From CAWAMR01 sp963783095 (lineage in GTDB: Bacteria > Planctomycetota > Planctomycetia > Gemmatales > Gemmataceae): a stretch of DNA of 64,000 nt. The stretch is from assembly GCA_963783095.1 (NCBI GenBank), contig CAWAMR010000014.1, forward strand, positions 682,001-746,000. Reading direction: 5' to 3'. The position numbers and the translations under genes were made by a program. Position 1 is the stretch's first letter, and each line of letters begins with the position of its first letter. This document shows, piece by piece, positions 20,051 through 29,173 of this stretch. The notes under the pieces are model-generated. The model had not been told where the DNA came from. It worked only from the letters and a program-made list of their open reading frames with translations, and made no database searches.

Positions 20051-21167
20051 ATGCAACACACTGCGAAACTGGCACTGGAAGATGGAACCATCTTTACCGG
20101 GCGGGCCTTTGGCGCATCTGGAGAAACATCCGGAGAAGTCGTTTTCAACACCAGTATGACCGGCTACCAGGAAGTGTTGACCGATCCATCCTACAAAGGC
20201 CAGATCGTGACGATGACCTATCCGCTCATCGGCAACTACGGCATCACGACCGAGGATGAAGAATCCGAACATCCGCAGGTCGAGGGATTCATCGTCCGCG
20301 AACGAGCCGTCGTTCCAAGTAATTTCCGTTCCCAGACCGACCTGTCGAGCTATCTGGCGAAGTATAACATCATTGGGATCGAAGGGATTGACACTCGCGC
20401 CTTGGTTCGACGTTTGCGTGTTCGCGGCGCAATGATGGGTATCCTCTGCGACGATCGATTTGGACGATCATCGACTGATGCAAAAGGCACAATCTCTGCC
20501 CGGGATGCTTGGTCGGGATCTCGTGAGAGAAGTTGTGCCGAGCAAAGGCTTCAACTGGTCGAAAGCCGGTCTGGTGCCGCTGGCTCAAAGCATGTTCTCT
20601 TCACACGTCGTCGATCGGCATGTGGTAGCACTCGACTACGGCATGAAGTGGAATATCCCTCGCTGTCTGGTGCAGGCGGGTTGCAAGGTCACGGTCATGC
20701 CGGGCACGGCTTCTGCCGATGAGGTGCTGGCTCACAAGCCGGACGGGATTTTCCTCTCCAACGGTCCCGGTGATCCTGCCGCCGTCGGCTACGCGATCGA
20801 AACCGTCCGAGAATTGATCGGCAAGAAGCCGATCTTCGGCATCTGCCTGGGACATCAGTTACTGGGACTGGCGCTGGGCGGGAAAACCTACAAATTGAAG
20901 TTCGGTCATCGCGGAGCCAATCAGCCGGTCCTGCACGTTCAAACCGGCCAGGTGGAAATCACCACGCAAAATCATGGTTTTGCCGTGGACATTGCCAGTC
21001 TGTCGAAGGATGTGGAGTTGACGCACATCAACCTCAACGACCGAACGGTTGAGGGAATGCGCCATACCAAGTTGCCGTTATTCAGCGTGCAATACCACCC
21101 GGAAGCCTCCGCCGGCCCCCACGACAGTAGTTACTTGTTCGAGGAATTTCGGAAGATGATGAGTTGA
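20051..21167 (+). CDS. carA: Carbamoyl-phosphate synthase small subunit, one frameshift
   Basis: This is the glutaminase subunit that feeds ammonia to CarB for arginine and pyrimidine synthesis. The N-terminal domain is clear (ALEDGTIFTGRAFG, GEVVFNTSMTGYQEVLTDPSY, GIEGIDTRALVRRLRVRG). The class I glutamine amidotransferase domain has LSNGPGDP, the nucleophile in IFGICLGHQLLGLALGG, NHGFAVD and HPEASAGPHDS. One frame change near 20455 separates GILCDD from LDDHRLMQKA; the match is otherwise complete. ATG 20051 matches the family start. carB is not in the window. Confidence 0.95.
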
Positions 21168-21237
21168 CTTCCTGACTCAGCGGCAAGGAACCTGGATTGA
21201 CTATTCAAGGCCGTATCGCGATTTGGCGTGCCTCTTA

Positions 21238-21867
21238 TTACGGTAATTGCCCGCGGCTGTTGTCGAATATGCAGCCCCCATCTGGTCCCCACCGCACGGC
21301 TTGGAATCGCTCTGTGTCCCAGAATTGAATTCGTCGGCTCCCGCTCGGCACTATCCAGTCTTCCTGCTCGTCCTCACTCATCAGGAACTCGTGGGTCAGG
21401 TAGTCTTGCAAGTCCGTGCCGTAGACAATAATGTCGGTCTGGTGGACTGAGAAGACAGGGTTGCCCACCATGTGTGGGGCATCAGGCATCATTCGGTGCT
21501 GGTACACTGGGATCAGCCGCGGTGCCGCAGCGATAAGCTTGTCTGCGAATGCTTTGACCTCTACAAGCGTTTCTGGCCTTAGACCCCATTCTTCTAACCA
21601 AAACGCATTGTATTCGACATCGAACAAAACACCTTGTCGGGGTCGGTCGAGCCAGTCTTGCAATTGGGCCTCGTCGCCGGCACGCCAGTCGGGAAATTGC
21701 CTTCCGAGTGGCAGTGCGGTCTGAAGTAAAGCTCGCAGGTCGGGCGGAAATCGAAATTCAAACCGCGACTCTGCAGCAGCGACCTCAGCGTCATTCAGCC
21801 CAGGGCCGAACGCTACTCCGTGCGCCCTCAAAGGGTCGATCCATTCGTCCCAGCTATCCACTTCCAT
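21238..21867 (-). CDS. SMI1/KNR4 (SUKH) family protein
   Basis: A 209-residue SUKH-fold protein: the N-terminal FGPGLNDAEVAAAESRFEFRFPPDLRALLQTALPLG is the family signature, followed by a Trp-rich central sheet and VFSVHQTDIIVYGTDLQDYL. Bacterial members often act as immunity proteins to nuclease or contact-dependent toxins, but no toxin is adjacent. ATG 21867 is chosen because a GAAAGGTCAA ribosome-binding stretch lies just upstream inside a 41-bp leader that is also found before the gene at 22710. It is an intact accessory-type gene. Confidence 0.85.
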   Translation of the reverse strand: MEVDSWDEWIDPLRAHGVAFGPGLNDAEVAAAESRFEFRFPPDLRALLQTALPLGRQFPDWRAGDEAQLQDWLDRPRQGVLFDVEYNAFWLEEWGLRPETLVEVKAFADKLIAAAPRLIPVYQHRMMPDAPHMVGNPVFSVHQTDIIVYGTDLQDYLTHEFLMSEDEQEDWIVPSGSRRIQFWDTERFQAVRWGPDGGCIFDNSRGQLP

Positions 21868-21875
21868 CAGCTTCG

Positions 21876-21916
21876 TTGACCTTTCATTTCCCCGATCCAA
21901 CGACAATACGACCTCC
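21876..21916 (-). promoter_or_regulatory. Conserved 41-bp leader, copy A (upstream of SMI1-like gene)
   Basis: On the minus strand it reads GGAGGTCGTATTGTCGTTGG followed by ATCGGGGAAATGAAAGGTCAA, ending 8 nt before the ATG at 21867. It matches copy B (22715-22755) at 38 of 41 positions. It includes the ribosome-binding site; the rest may be promoter, operator or a recombination boundary. Confidence 0.65.
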
Positions 21917-21962
21917 GATTCTTCCAGTGTCGTTGCAATTGATCGAACGAAATCTGTGAAGT

Positions 21963-22244
21963 CTATGATTGGTCGTGCCGCAAGAAAACGATTATCAAGT
22001 GGTCGGGGCTGGTTGTGTCGTCAATGGCGAATGAAAAAAGGTGTGCGATCGTGCCATCTTTAATCACAAATCTCCAAGTACATTGAGAATCTTCATTGTT
22101 TAGCACTCGATTCTGCCGAAAACGGTTGTAATGCTCAGGCATGTCCACGTGAATATGGTTGAGCAACTTCAAGAGAATTTGGCGCGAAAGCCCAAGGCGG
22201 CCGATGTATTGGCTAATCGGTTTTGGAATCACTATTTTGCGCGA
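21963..22244 (-). CDS. Small RelE/ParE-like protein (toxin candidate)
   Basis: A 93-residue protein with pattern P-I-S-Q-Y-I-x-R-L-G-L, DMPEHYNRFRQNRVL, WRFVIKDGTIAHLFSFAIDDT and HLIIVFLRHD. The alternating strands and C-terminal hydrophobic strand resemble RelE/ParE-type folds, but I cannot name a family. The GTG at 22244 (GAGGATC 9 nt upstream) overlaps the end of the upstream gene by about 30 nt, an arrangement common in toxin-antitoxin pairs; an earlier GTG at 22277 is possible. Confidence 0.5.
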   Translation of the reverse strand, partial: SRKIVIPKPISQYIGRLGLSRQILLKLLNHIHVDMPEHYNRFRQNRVLNNEDSQCTWRFVIKDGTIAHLFSFAIDDTTSPDHLIIVFLRHDQS

Positions 22245-22710
22245 CACGCAATAGATCCTCAGATGTGTCGAATTCACCCCGCTTGTAAGCAGCGAGCGCC
22301 TCAGCTACCATTTTTTGATCGATTTTCGGCCATCTATTCTCGACTTCGAGACTCAGCCGTTCCAATTCGCCGATAGCTTCGGGCAGAGACGATAGTCCTT
22401 CGACAGTGTATCCTTTTGCGATTCTCATAGCCAGTTCGTAGGTTTTCTTGTCGTTGCTGATCGATTTCTCGATCATGCTGTGGAGGATGCGGAAAGACCA
22501 GTCGGTATCATCGAAGTCCTCATCGAACAGGCGATCGAACGTCTTTTTGCATGCGTGAAGGATCAAATCCTTTACCTCGATACACTCGCGAATGACTTCC
22601 TCGACATCGCTCGCCAACATTGCCCCGCGATGTTCTCGAAGCCACACTTCTTCCGTCAATTCTTCCGCCAAATGGGTTCTACGCTGGCATCGATTGAGTA
22701 AAGTATTCAT
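22213..22710 (-). CDS. Hypothetical acidic helical protein (possible antitoxin)
   Basis: A 165-residue, mostly helical, acidic protein (LRE, CIEVKDLILHACKKTFDRLF, EDFDDTDWSFRILHSMIEKS, MVAEALAAYKRGEFDTSEDLL). No family is recognised. Its 3' end overlaps the start of the RelE/ParE-like gene, so translational coupling is likely. The ATG at 22710 follows the second copy of the 41-bp leader (22715-22755), with GAAAGGTCAA as ribosome-binding site. Confidence 0.6.
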   Translation of the reverse strand: MNTLLNRCQRRTHLAEELTEEVWLREHRGAMLASDVEEVIRECIEVKDLILHACKKTFDRLFDEDFDDTDWSFRILHSMIEKSISNDKKTYELAMRIAKGYTVEGLSSLPEAIGELERLSLEVENRWPKIDQKMVAEALAAYKRGEFDTSEDLLRVAQNSDSKTD

Positions 22711-22714
22711 AGGA

Positions 22715-22755
22715 TTGACCTTTCATTTTCCCGATACAACCACAATACGACCTCC
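22715..22755 (-). promoter_or_regulatory. Conserved 41-bp leader, copy B (upstream of 22710 gene)
   Basis: This is the partner of the leader at 21876-21916, with three differences in 41 bases. It ends 4 nt before the ATG at 22710. It lies between that gene and the end of rsmD, at the edge of the accessory patch. Confidence 0.65.
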
Positions 22756-22805
22756 CGTGGATGGTATCACAAGGAAGTCTTTATTCTATGGATCAACTTC
22801 TTGAC

Positions 22806-23442
22806 TCAACCCTCCAACCGAATTTCCGAACTCTTGTTCTCCACCTCGTCCGCCTTAGCATTATCGATGTCCTTGACCCAAAACATCAGCAAGTTTCGGC
22901 CATATTTCCGGATGTCCCAGTTTGCAGGGTCCGGCAATTCATTCTCCGGAAAGCCTGTCTCGGCCTGAATGGCTATCACACTTTCATTGGGCGCTTTTTC
23001 CATCAGCAGTCCAACCGTTTTTAAGAAGTCATCATCGCGAATGGTCAGATCGGCAAATGGCGGGCTCAGAAACAGATTGACGGGCCGATCAACCGGCGCA
23101 ATCCAGCGTTCGGCCCAGCGGTAGACATCCGCGCAAGATCAGTCCCTTGTCGGCGATTCCAAATTTTTTCAGATGGCCGTCAATATCGTTGCTCAGTTTA
23201 GAATCGCGCTCGATAAAGATCGCCTGCGTGGCACCCCGGCTGACGGCCTCCATGCCATTGACGCCTGTGCCCGCAAAAATGTCGTAAAAGGGCCGATCGG
23301 GCACAGCATTGCCAAGGATGCTGAACAGCGCCTCGCGAACCATCTGCGGCGTGGGACGCAAACCTTCGTGAACGATGCACTCCAGTTTCCGACCTTTCAA
23401 ACTTCCGGCGACGATCCGGAGTTGCGTGCGTAACTCTTTCAT
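22806..23442 (-). CDS. rsmD: 16S rRNA (guanine(966)-N(2))-methyltransferase, one frameshift
   Basis: The protein opens RIVAGSLKGRKLE and RPTPQMVREALFSILG, typical of RsmD. The SAM-binding motif is FYDIFAGTGVNGMEAVSRGA, followed by FIERDSKLSNDIDGHLKKFG. After a frame change near 23115 (KGLILRG continues into DVYRWAERW) the catalytic motif IV region reads LFLSPPFADL, and the tail has ESVIAIQAETGFPENELPD. It methylates G966 of 16S rRNA in the small subunit. The C-terminal DNAKADEVENKSSE tail is longer than usual. ATG 23442 is the natural start. Confidence 0.88.
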
Positions 23443-23532
23443 AAAATCAAGCTCTTCCCAGGAAATACTTCATTGACTCGCTGCCAGATGACGATGTTCG
23501 CGCCAACATCCTATCTTATAGAGGGAGCCTCG

Positions 23533-24664
23533 TCAGACCGTATCGATAACCGTCACATCGACGCCGGGAACGGCTTGCAGCAGCCGATCGAGAGGTGACT
23601 GACCGAACCAGCGGTAATACCAGGGTCGGCGCGTTCGCCCCAGGACGATGTGGGTGATCCCATACGCCAGCACGAACCCCGCCACCGCTTTGGCAAAACT
23701 CTCGCCGCGATACGGCATCGGCACGCCGCCCAGTTGTTGCGCCAGAGCGAGCTGGTCGCTGATATTGCGTTGCGTGGCGGCATCGACCTTATCCATGCTT
23801 TCGCGGGGAGTTTGCACATAAATGGCATACCAGGGCGCGTGATACCGATCTGCCAGTCGGGCCGTCTTGCGAAGCAACCGATGCGCGTTGGGGCCGCGCG
23901 AACTCAGGCAGACCATGATTCGCTCGGATCCCCCACCTTGTTCCGGCCCCTTCTGCTGTCGTCGTTGATCGAGAGCCAGCGCCAGTTCCTCCAGAGCAAT
24001 CTCGCGGAGCCTGGTAAGGTTTGCTTCCGTGAAAAAATTCTCCAGTGCCCATGAAGCTCGCTCCAGGGGGTAGACCTTGCCCGTGCGCATCCGATCTTGC
24101 AAATCCTCCGCAGGAAGATCGACATTCACGATCTGATCGGCCTGATGGAGTATGTAATCGGGAACCCGTTCCTTGACTTTGACCCCGGTAAACCCTTCGA
24201 TCTGGTCATAAAGACTTTCCAGATGCTGAACATTCATCGTCGTAATGACATGAATGCCCGCGTTGAGCAATTCCTCGACGTCCTGGTAGCGCTTGGCATT
24301 TCGGCAGCCGGGTGCATTGGTATGAGCCAGTTCATCGACGAGGGCCACCGTGGGATGACGTTTCAGTACCGCATCGAGATCGAGTTCTTCCAGCACTACT
24401 CCGTGATATTCGATCTTGCGCCGGGGGATTTGTTCGAAATCGGCCATCAATGCCGCGGTCTCAGGCCGGCCGTGTGATTCGACGACGGCGATGACGACAT
24501 CCGATCCCCTGTCGTCTTGATGCGCTGAGCCTCCTGAAGCATGTCGTAAGTCTTGCCCACACCCGGTGCAAAGCCCAGATAAACTTTGAGCCGGCCTCGT
24601 TTCTGTTGGCGGATGAGAGCAGAAAATGTTCCGGGGAAGGCCGAGCCGTCGGATCCATGGACAT
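23533..24664 (-). CDS. kdpD: KdpD-type sensor module without kinase (KdpD + Usp domains), frameshifted
   Basis: Only the N-terminal cytoplasmic half of KdpD is encoded. It has the KdpD domain with Walker A GFAPGVGKTYDML, GVVLEELDLDAVLKRHPTVALVDELAHTNAPG, NAGIHVITTMNVQHLESL and DLPAEDLQDRMRTGKVY, followed by a universal-stress-protein domain (GGSERIMVCLSSRGPNAHRLLRK, GITHIVLGRTRRPWYYR). No transmembrane or kinase segment follows. ATG 24664 has GGAGA 8 nt upstream. Frames change near 24615 and 24490. A histidine kinase gene lies directly upstream in the same orientation, so the KdpD function appears split across two proteins. No KdpE is seen. Confidence 0.85.
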
Positions 24665-24684
24665 GACTGTTTCTCCAGACCGAA

Positions 24685-26533
24685 TCATTTGTCTTCTGCG
24701 GCCGGCAGAGTGATCCGAAACGTCGTTCCGCGTTCGGGCTGACTTTCGCAGGTGATAAGCCCATGATGCGCTGCGATAACTTCTTTGACGATCGCTAATC
24801 CCAAACCTGTTCCTGCTTCTTCACTTTGACCGGGGATTCGGAAGAATTTCTCGAAGACATGGGGGAACTCGGCCGAGGAATCCCGATCCCCGTATCCGAG
24901 ATCGACATGACGATTTCTTCCTCGTCCAGCGGTGCAGCAGAAAGAGTGATTTTCCCGCCTCTGGGTGTGTACGTGATGGCATTTTCCAACAGGTTGCCCA
25001 GCGCAACGGCAAATCGCTTGCGATCGACGGCGACAGACCGGGACAAGCTCTTCGGGCTTGACTCCAGGTCGATATGCTTGTCCTGCGCCCGGCCGCGCAG
25101 CATCCGCTGCGTGTTGCAAGAGTTTGATCGGGTTTGAGGGTTCCAGAGTGAGAGTGTCTTTGGGGTTCTCCAGTCGGGCCAGAGCCAACAGATGCTCGAT
25201 GATGTTCAGAATCGTTCTGCATTGTCGCTGGCATCGACCAGCAGTTCGACTTGTTTCGGATTAGCACGCCGATCGTTTCTTCCAGCAGCACGTGGAGTCG
25301 CGAGTCGAACCGACGTAGCGGCGTCTTTAGCTCATGGCTGACGGTGGCGACCAGATCACTCTTGAACTGATCCATCAGTCGAAATCGGGTGACATCATTG
25401 AGAACCACTGCCGTCCCCAGAGCATTTCCCAGCGGATCGCGAATCGGCAAAATGTGTGGGAGAAAAATTCGCTCTTCGCTTCCCAACTGAAATGTCACCG
25501 CCTGATCGAACGACAGGCTCATGGAAGGTTGCTGGTTGCGCATCGCTTCTTGAAGGGGCTTTTGCAAAGGCTCCGGCGGAATCCACGGCAGCCGGGCTGC
25601 TTCGGTATTCTCGCCGGGGGATACGCCGAATAATCGGCGAGCGACCGGATTGGCCATCTCCACTCGACCTTCGGGATTGATCACCAGGATTGGGTCGGGG
25701 AAAGAATCGATGGTCGCCTGGCTGGCCAGTTGGGTGCGAACCAGACGAGCGAACTGCGATTCCTGCAGGTCGCGCAACTGGCCGGCCATCCGGTTGAAAG
25801 TTTCGGCCAGATGCCCCAGCTCATCGTGCGATCGAACCGGGACGGATTGATGCAAATTCCCTTTACCGATTGCCGCAACGGCTTTGGTCAGATCGCGGAT
25901 CGGGCGGATGACGGCATGTGTGGTCCACCAGGCCAGGAGGGTCGCCAGCGCGGTCGCAAAGACGATCACGATCGTAAACCAAAAGCGAGAAGATTCCGCG
26001 GCGCGTTGTGCATCCCGGCTCGCCGATTCCATATTCCGTTGATTCATCGTGCGGATTTGTTCGCTGACATCCTTGATTTGCAGAAATCGACCATACAAAC
26101 CCGGATGATTCCTGTCTCCATCGTAGGCCTTATTTCGCTCATTTTCGGTTTGCAGCCGGAAGAAAAGCTTCCCTTCGTTGCGATAGAGCAGGGTCAGTTC
26201 TTCGAGTCGATCGACCAGTTCTTTCTCTCCGGGAATGGTGATGTTCCGTCGTTCCTTGTCGAAGTAGTGGTCGTAACTCGGCCACTGACTCAAAAAGATC
26301 GCTTCCGCATTGGCCTGGCCGTGAATGCCGAATTGAAACGATGAGTCGATCCGTTCGAGTGCCTCGTTGAGGCCGACCATAGCATCAACGCTGTCGTAGT
26401 TTTCGCGGAGAATGGCATTGGCGGCGTTGCCGAGGCGGTCCAGAAGAAATCGCCCGAAGACCCCCATCGTGCCGAGCAACAGAAGGATCGGAACGAAGCT
26501 GAGAATCAACCGCTTTTGCAGAGAAGTTTTCAT
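24685..26533 (-). CDS. Membrane sensor histidine kinase (HAMP-PAS-HisKA-HATPase), frameshifted
   Basis: There is a transmembrane segment at residues about 9-30 (LILSFVPILLLLGTMGVF), a helical periplasmic region of about 150 residues and a second transmembrane segment (FTIVIVFATALATLLAWW). These are followed by HAMP (IRPIRDLTKAVAAIGKGNLHQSV), PAS (TIDSFPDPILVINPEGRVEMANP) and HisKA with SHELKTPLR. After frame changes near 25310, 25225 and 24850 come the ATP-binding motifs SISDTGIGIP and GTGLGLAIVKEVIAAHHG. The stop is 21 nt before the KdpD-like gene, implying an operon. It probably supplies the kinase for the separate KdpD sensor; the regulator is not in the window. Confidence 0.82.
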
Positions 26534-26582
26534 GGGCACTTGGCACCGAGGAATTTGCGGATCAGAAACAGTTAAACCCCGT

Positions 26583-26690
26583 TCAGTTTGAAAACTGAGG
26601 TAACGCGATGGTATGGTAGACCGAGGCGTCAGGGAGGGTCGAGTTCAAGGTCGCTGGAAGTCCGTCCCTGGCTGACGCGTCGGGGCTACC
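26583..26690. repeat. Palindrome and imperfect REP-like inverted repeat
   Basis: A small palindrome, TCAGTTTGAAAACTGA (26583-26598), lies 50 nt upstream of the histidine-kinase start and could be an operator. Next to it is an imperfect inverted repeat: GGTAGACCGAGGCGTCAGGG at 26615 onwards, against CCCTGGCTGACGCGTCGGGG at 26666 onwards. It fills the gap between the divergent kinase and haem c/TPR genes. Confidence 0.5.
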
Positions 26691-26837
26691 GTGCGGCTTC
26701 GCCGCAAGGCTTCCGATTCCCTCCCTCCAGCCAAGCCCGAAAAAATCCCGTGGGCGGGAATAAACTGTCCCGCCCTGCATCTTATATCCTAAAGCTTGTC
26801 TATTCCATTTCACTGCTCCCTTTTGGGAGGGCCTGAC

Positions 26838-29120
26838 GTGACTGCCGTTTCTCGGTTGGTCTTGGCGTGTCTGACCATTGGCTTGCTTTCTTCTATGGGA
26901 AGCGGTGCAGAACCGGATCTGTCCAAGAAAGCCCTTTCCGTGCTGCGAACGCATTGCCACCGTTGCCACGGCCAGGACGGAACCAACGAGGGCGGTTTTA
27001 ACTTCGTCCTCGACCGCCGGCAGCTTGTGAACCGCGGCAAGGTCATTCCCGGCGATACTGCCAAGTCGAAACTCTTCAAACGTCTCGCCAGCGAAGACGA
27101 TCCCATGCCGCCGGAAGAAGAAAAGAATCGGCCGAGCAAGGACGAAATCGCCGTTATCAAGAAATGGATCGAGGCCGGCGCAGCCGACTTCGCGACGGCG
27201 ACTCAGGCCAGGAAACTCCTGTCTCCAATCGATGTGGCGGCGCTGGTCCGCGTCGATCTCGAGTCAATCGCCCAGCGCGATCGTCGCCACACTCGCTATT
27301 TCACCCTGACTCATCTCTACGGTGCCGGACTATCGCCCGATGAGATGCAGAGCTACCGCCACGGCCTATCGAAGCTCGTCAACAGCCTGTCTTGGGGGCC
27401 GCGAATTGTCGTCCCAAAACCGATCGACCCGGCCGGCACCATCTTCCGCATCGATCTGCGCGACTACCAGTGGAATGAAGCAATCTGGGATGCAATCCTC
27501 GCGGCCAACCCCTACGGCGTGAGCCTCAGCACCGACGCCGCGAAATTCTGCGCTGAGGCGACGCGAACCAAACTGCCCTATGTTCGCGGTGACTGGTTCG
27601 TGGCCGCCGCCGCCCGACCGCCGCTTTATCACGAGGTGCTGAAGTTGCCCGATACCGATCGAGATTTGGAAAAACTCCTCCGCGTCGACGCGGGAGAGAA
27701 CATTCGGCAGGAACGGATCGCGCGATCCGGGTTCAACGGCTCAGGCGTCTCGCGAAACAATCGGCTCATCGAACGTCACGAGTCCGGCGCGGTTGTCTAT
27801 TGGAAAAGCTACGACTTCATCGGCAACATCGGGCGTCAGAACCTCTTTGCCCATCCGGTTGGGCCTGGCGATGCCGAGCGCGATTTCCAGCAGGACGGCG
27901 GCGAGATCATCTTCAACCTGCCCAACGGATTGCAGGCGTATCTTCTCGTCGATGGCAAGGGCCGCCGCATCGACAAAGGCCCGACCAGCGTCGTCAGCGA
28001 TCCGAAGCGCCCCGATCGCGCTGTCGAGAACGGCTTGTCGTGCATGTCGTGCCACGCCAAAGGGATGATCGAGAAAAACGACCAGATTCGCGAACACGTT
28101 CTCAAGAATCCGAAGGCGTTCGCGGATGCCGATGTCGACACCGTCAAAGCACTCTACGTGAAGCACGACGAATTCAATGCCCTGGTCCGCAAGGACGCCA
28201 GGCGATTTCAAGAAGCCGTGGCCAAGACCGGGGCACCCCTGAGCGTCACCGAACCGATCGTGGCCTTGGCGCTTCGCTTCGAGGCCGAAATGGATTTGCC
28301 GCTGGTCGCGGCCGAAGCCGGTGTCTCGCCTGAGCAGTTACTGCAGGCGCTCGAACGCTCGGCCGTGCTGGCGAAGCATCTCGGTGCCCTCAAAGTGGCC
28401 GGCGGCACTGTTCAGCGCTCCGTATTCGTCGACTCTTTCGCCGACCTGATGCAGGAACTGCGCATCGGCGAGTTCTTGCCGTCACGCCAGGCCAAGCTGC
28501 TGCGAATGATTCACTTGGCCGACGACCTGCTCCAGAAGGGGGAACTCGATCGCGCCATCGAAAGCTATGGCCAAGCCATCGCTGTCGATCCGCGTTCCGC
28601 CCTGGCCTACAACAATCGCGGCCTGGCACTTAAACGAAAAGGGGAACTCGAACTGGCCATCGCCGATTTCGGCGTGGCCGTGCGCCTGGACCCGCGTTTT
28701 GCCGTCGCCTACCACAATCGCGGCTCCGCCCACCAGGCAAAAGGCGAACTCGACAAAGCGATCAGCAATTTCAATGAGTCTCTGCGAATCGACCCCACAT
28801 CGGCCGTCGCCTGGAATAATCGCGGCTACGCGCTGCTCGAAAAAGGAAGCCTCGATAAGGCGCTGGCCGATTTCGATGAGGCGTTACGGCTGCAACCGAA
28901 GTTCGCGTTCGCGCTCAACAACCGGGGCCTGGCCCGCAGCAAGAGTGGCGACCAGACCAAAGCAATCGCCGATTTTAGCGCGGCCATTCTTTTTGATCCC
29001 AAGTTTGCCAAGGCCTACTGGAACCGTGGTGTTGCCTATGAGAAGAAAGGCGACCCGGCGCGAGCTGCGGATGACCGGAAAAAAGCGGTCCAACTCGATC
29101 CGAGTTTGAATGATGAATAA
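26838..29120 (+). CDS. Secreted PSD1-type cytochrome c protein with C-terminal TPR repeats
   Basis: A signal peptide (VTAVSRLVLACLTIGLLSSMGSGAE) is followed by a planctomycete cytochrome-type domain with CHRCHGQDG (CxxCH haem site, residues about 37-41) and DDPMPPEEEKNRPS. A second CxxCH, SCMSCHAKG, lies near residue 400. Six TPR units (RAIESYGQAIAVDPRSALAYNNRG and variants) occupy roughly residues 555-755. The product is about 760 residues, periplasmic, and probably binds two c-type haems. GTG 26838 is preferred because GGGAGGG lies about 7 nt upstream and the signal peptide starts there. Fusion of a haem c domain to a TPR solenoid suggests a scaffolded redox role, but no substrate can be inferred. 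The gene is intact. Confidence 0.85.
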   Translation: MTAVSRLVLACLTIGLLSSMGSGAEPDLSKKALSVLRTHCHRCHGQDGTNEGGFNFVLDRRQLVNRGKVIPGDTAKSKLFKRLASEDDPMPPEEEKNRPSKDEIAVIKKWIEAGAADFATATQARKLLSPIDVAALVRVDLESIAQRDRRHTRYFTLTHLYGAGLSPDEMQSYRHGLSKLVNSLSWGPRIVVPKPIDPAGTIFRIDLRDYQWNEAIWDAILAANPYGVSLSTDAAKFCAEATRTKLPYVRGDWFVAAAARPPLYHEVLKLPDTDRDLEKLLRVDAGENIRQERIARSGFNGSGVSRNNRLIERHESGAVVYWKSYDFIGNIGRQNLFAHPVGPGDAERDFQQDGGEIIFNLPNGLQAYLLVDGKGRRIDKGPTSVVSDPKRPDRAVENGLSCMSCHAKGMIEKNDQIREHVLKNPKAFADADVDTVKALYVKHDEFNALVRKDARRFQEAVAKTGAPLSVTEPIVALALRFEAEMDLPLVAAEAGVSPEQLLQALERSAVLAKHLGALKVAGGTVQRSVFVDSFADLMQELRIGEFLPSRQAKLLRMIHLADDLLQKGELDRAIESYGQAIAVDPRSALAYNNRGLALKRKGELELAIADFGVAVRLDPRFAVAYHNRGSAHQAKGELDKAISNFNESLRIDPTSAVAWNNRGYALLEKGSLDKALADFDEALRLQPKFAFALNNRGLARSKSGDQTKAIADFSAAILFDPKFAKAYWNRGVAYEKKGDPARAADDRKKAVQLDPSLNDE

Positions 29121-29132
29121 CCGGTCCAGTAG

Positions 29133-29160
29133 TTCCAAGTTCCAAGTTCCAAGTTCCAAG
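29133..29160 (+). repeat. Four tandem TTCCAAG heptamers
   Basis: Four exact 7-bp TTCCAAG units lie in the short gap before the vWA lipoprotein gene. This may be slippage-prone and could vary the spacing of promoter elements, but no regulatory role is shown. Confidence 0.9.
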
Positions 29161-29173
29161 TTGAGACACGATC

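Noticed and set aside
20032..20053. T7-promoter-like string ACGACTCACTAT just before carA
   Set aside because: Twelve bases match the T7 core, but the upstream and +1 positions do not, no phage polymerase is present, and it abuts the carA ATG. Treated as coincidence.
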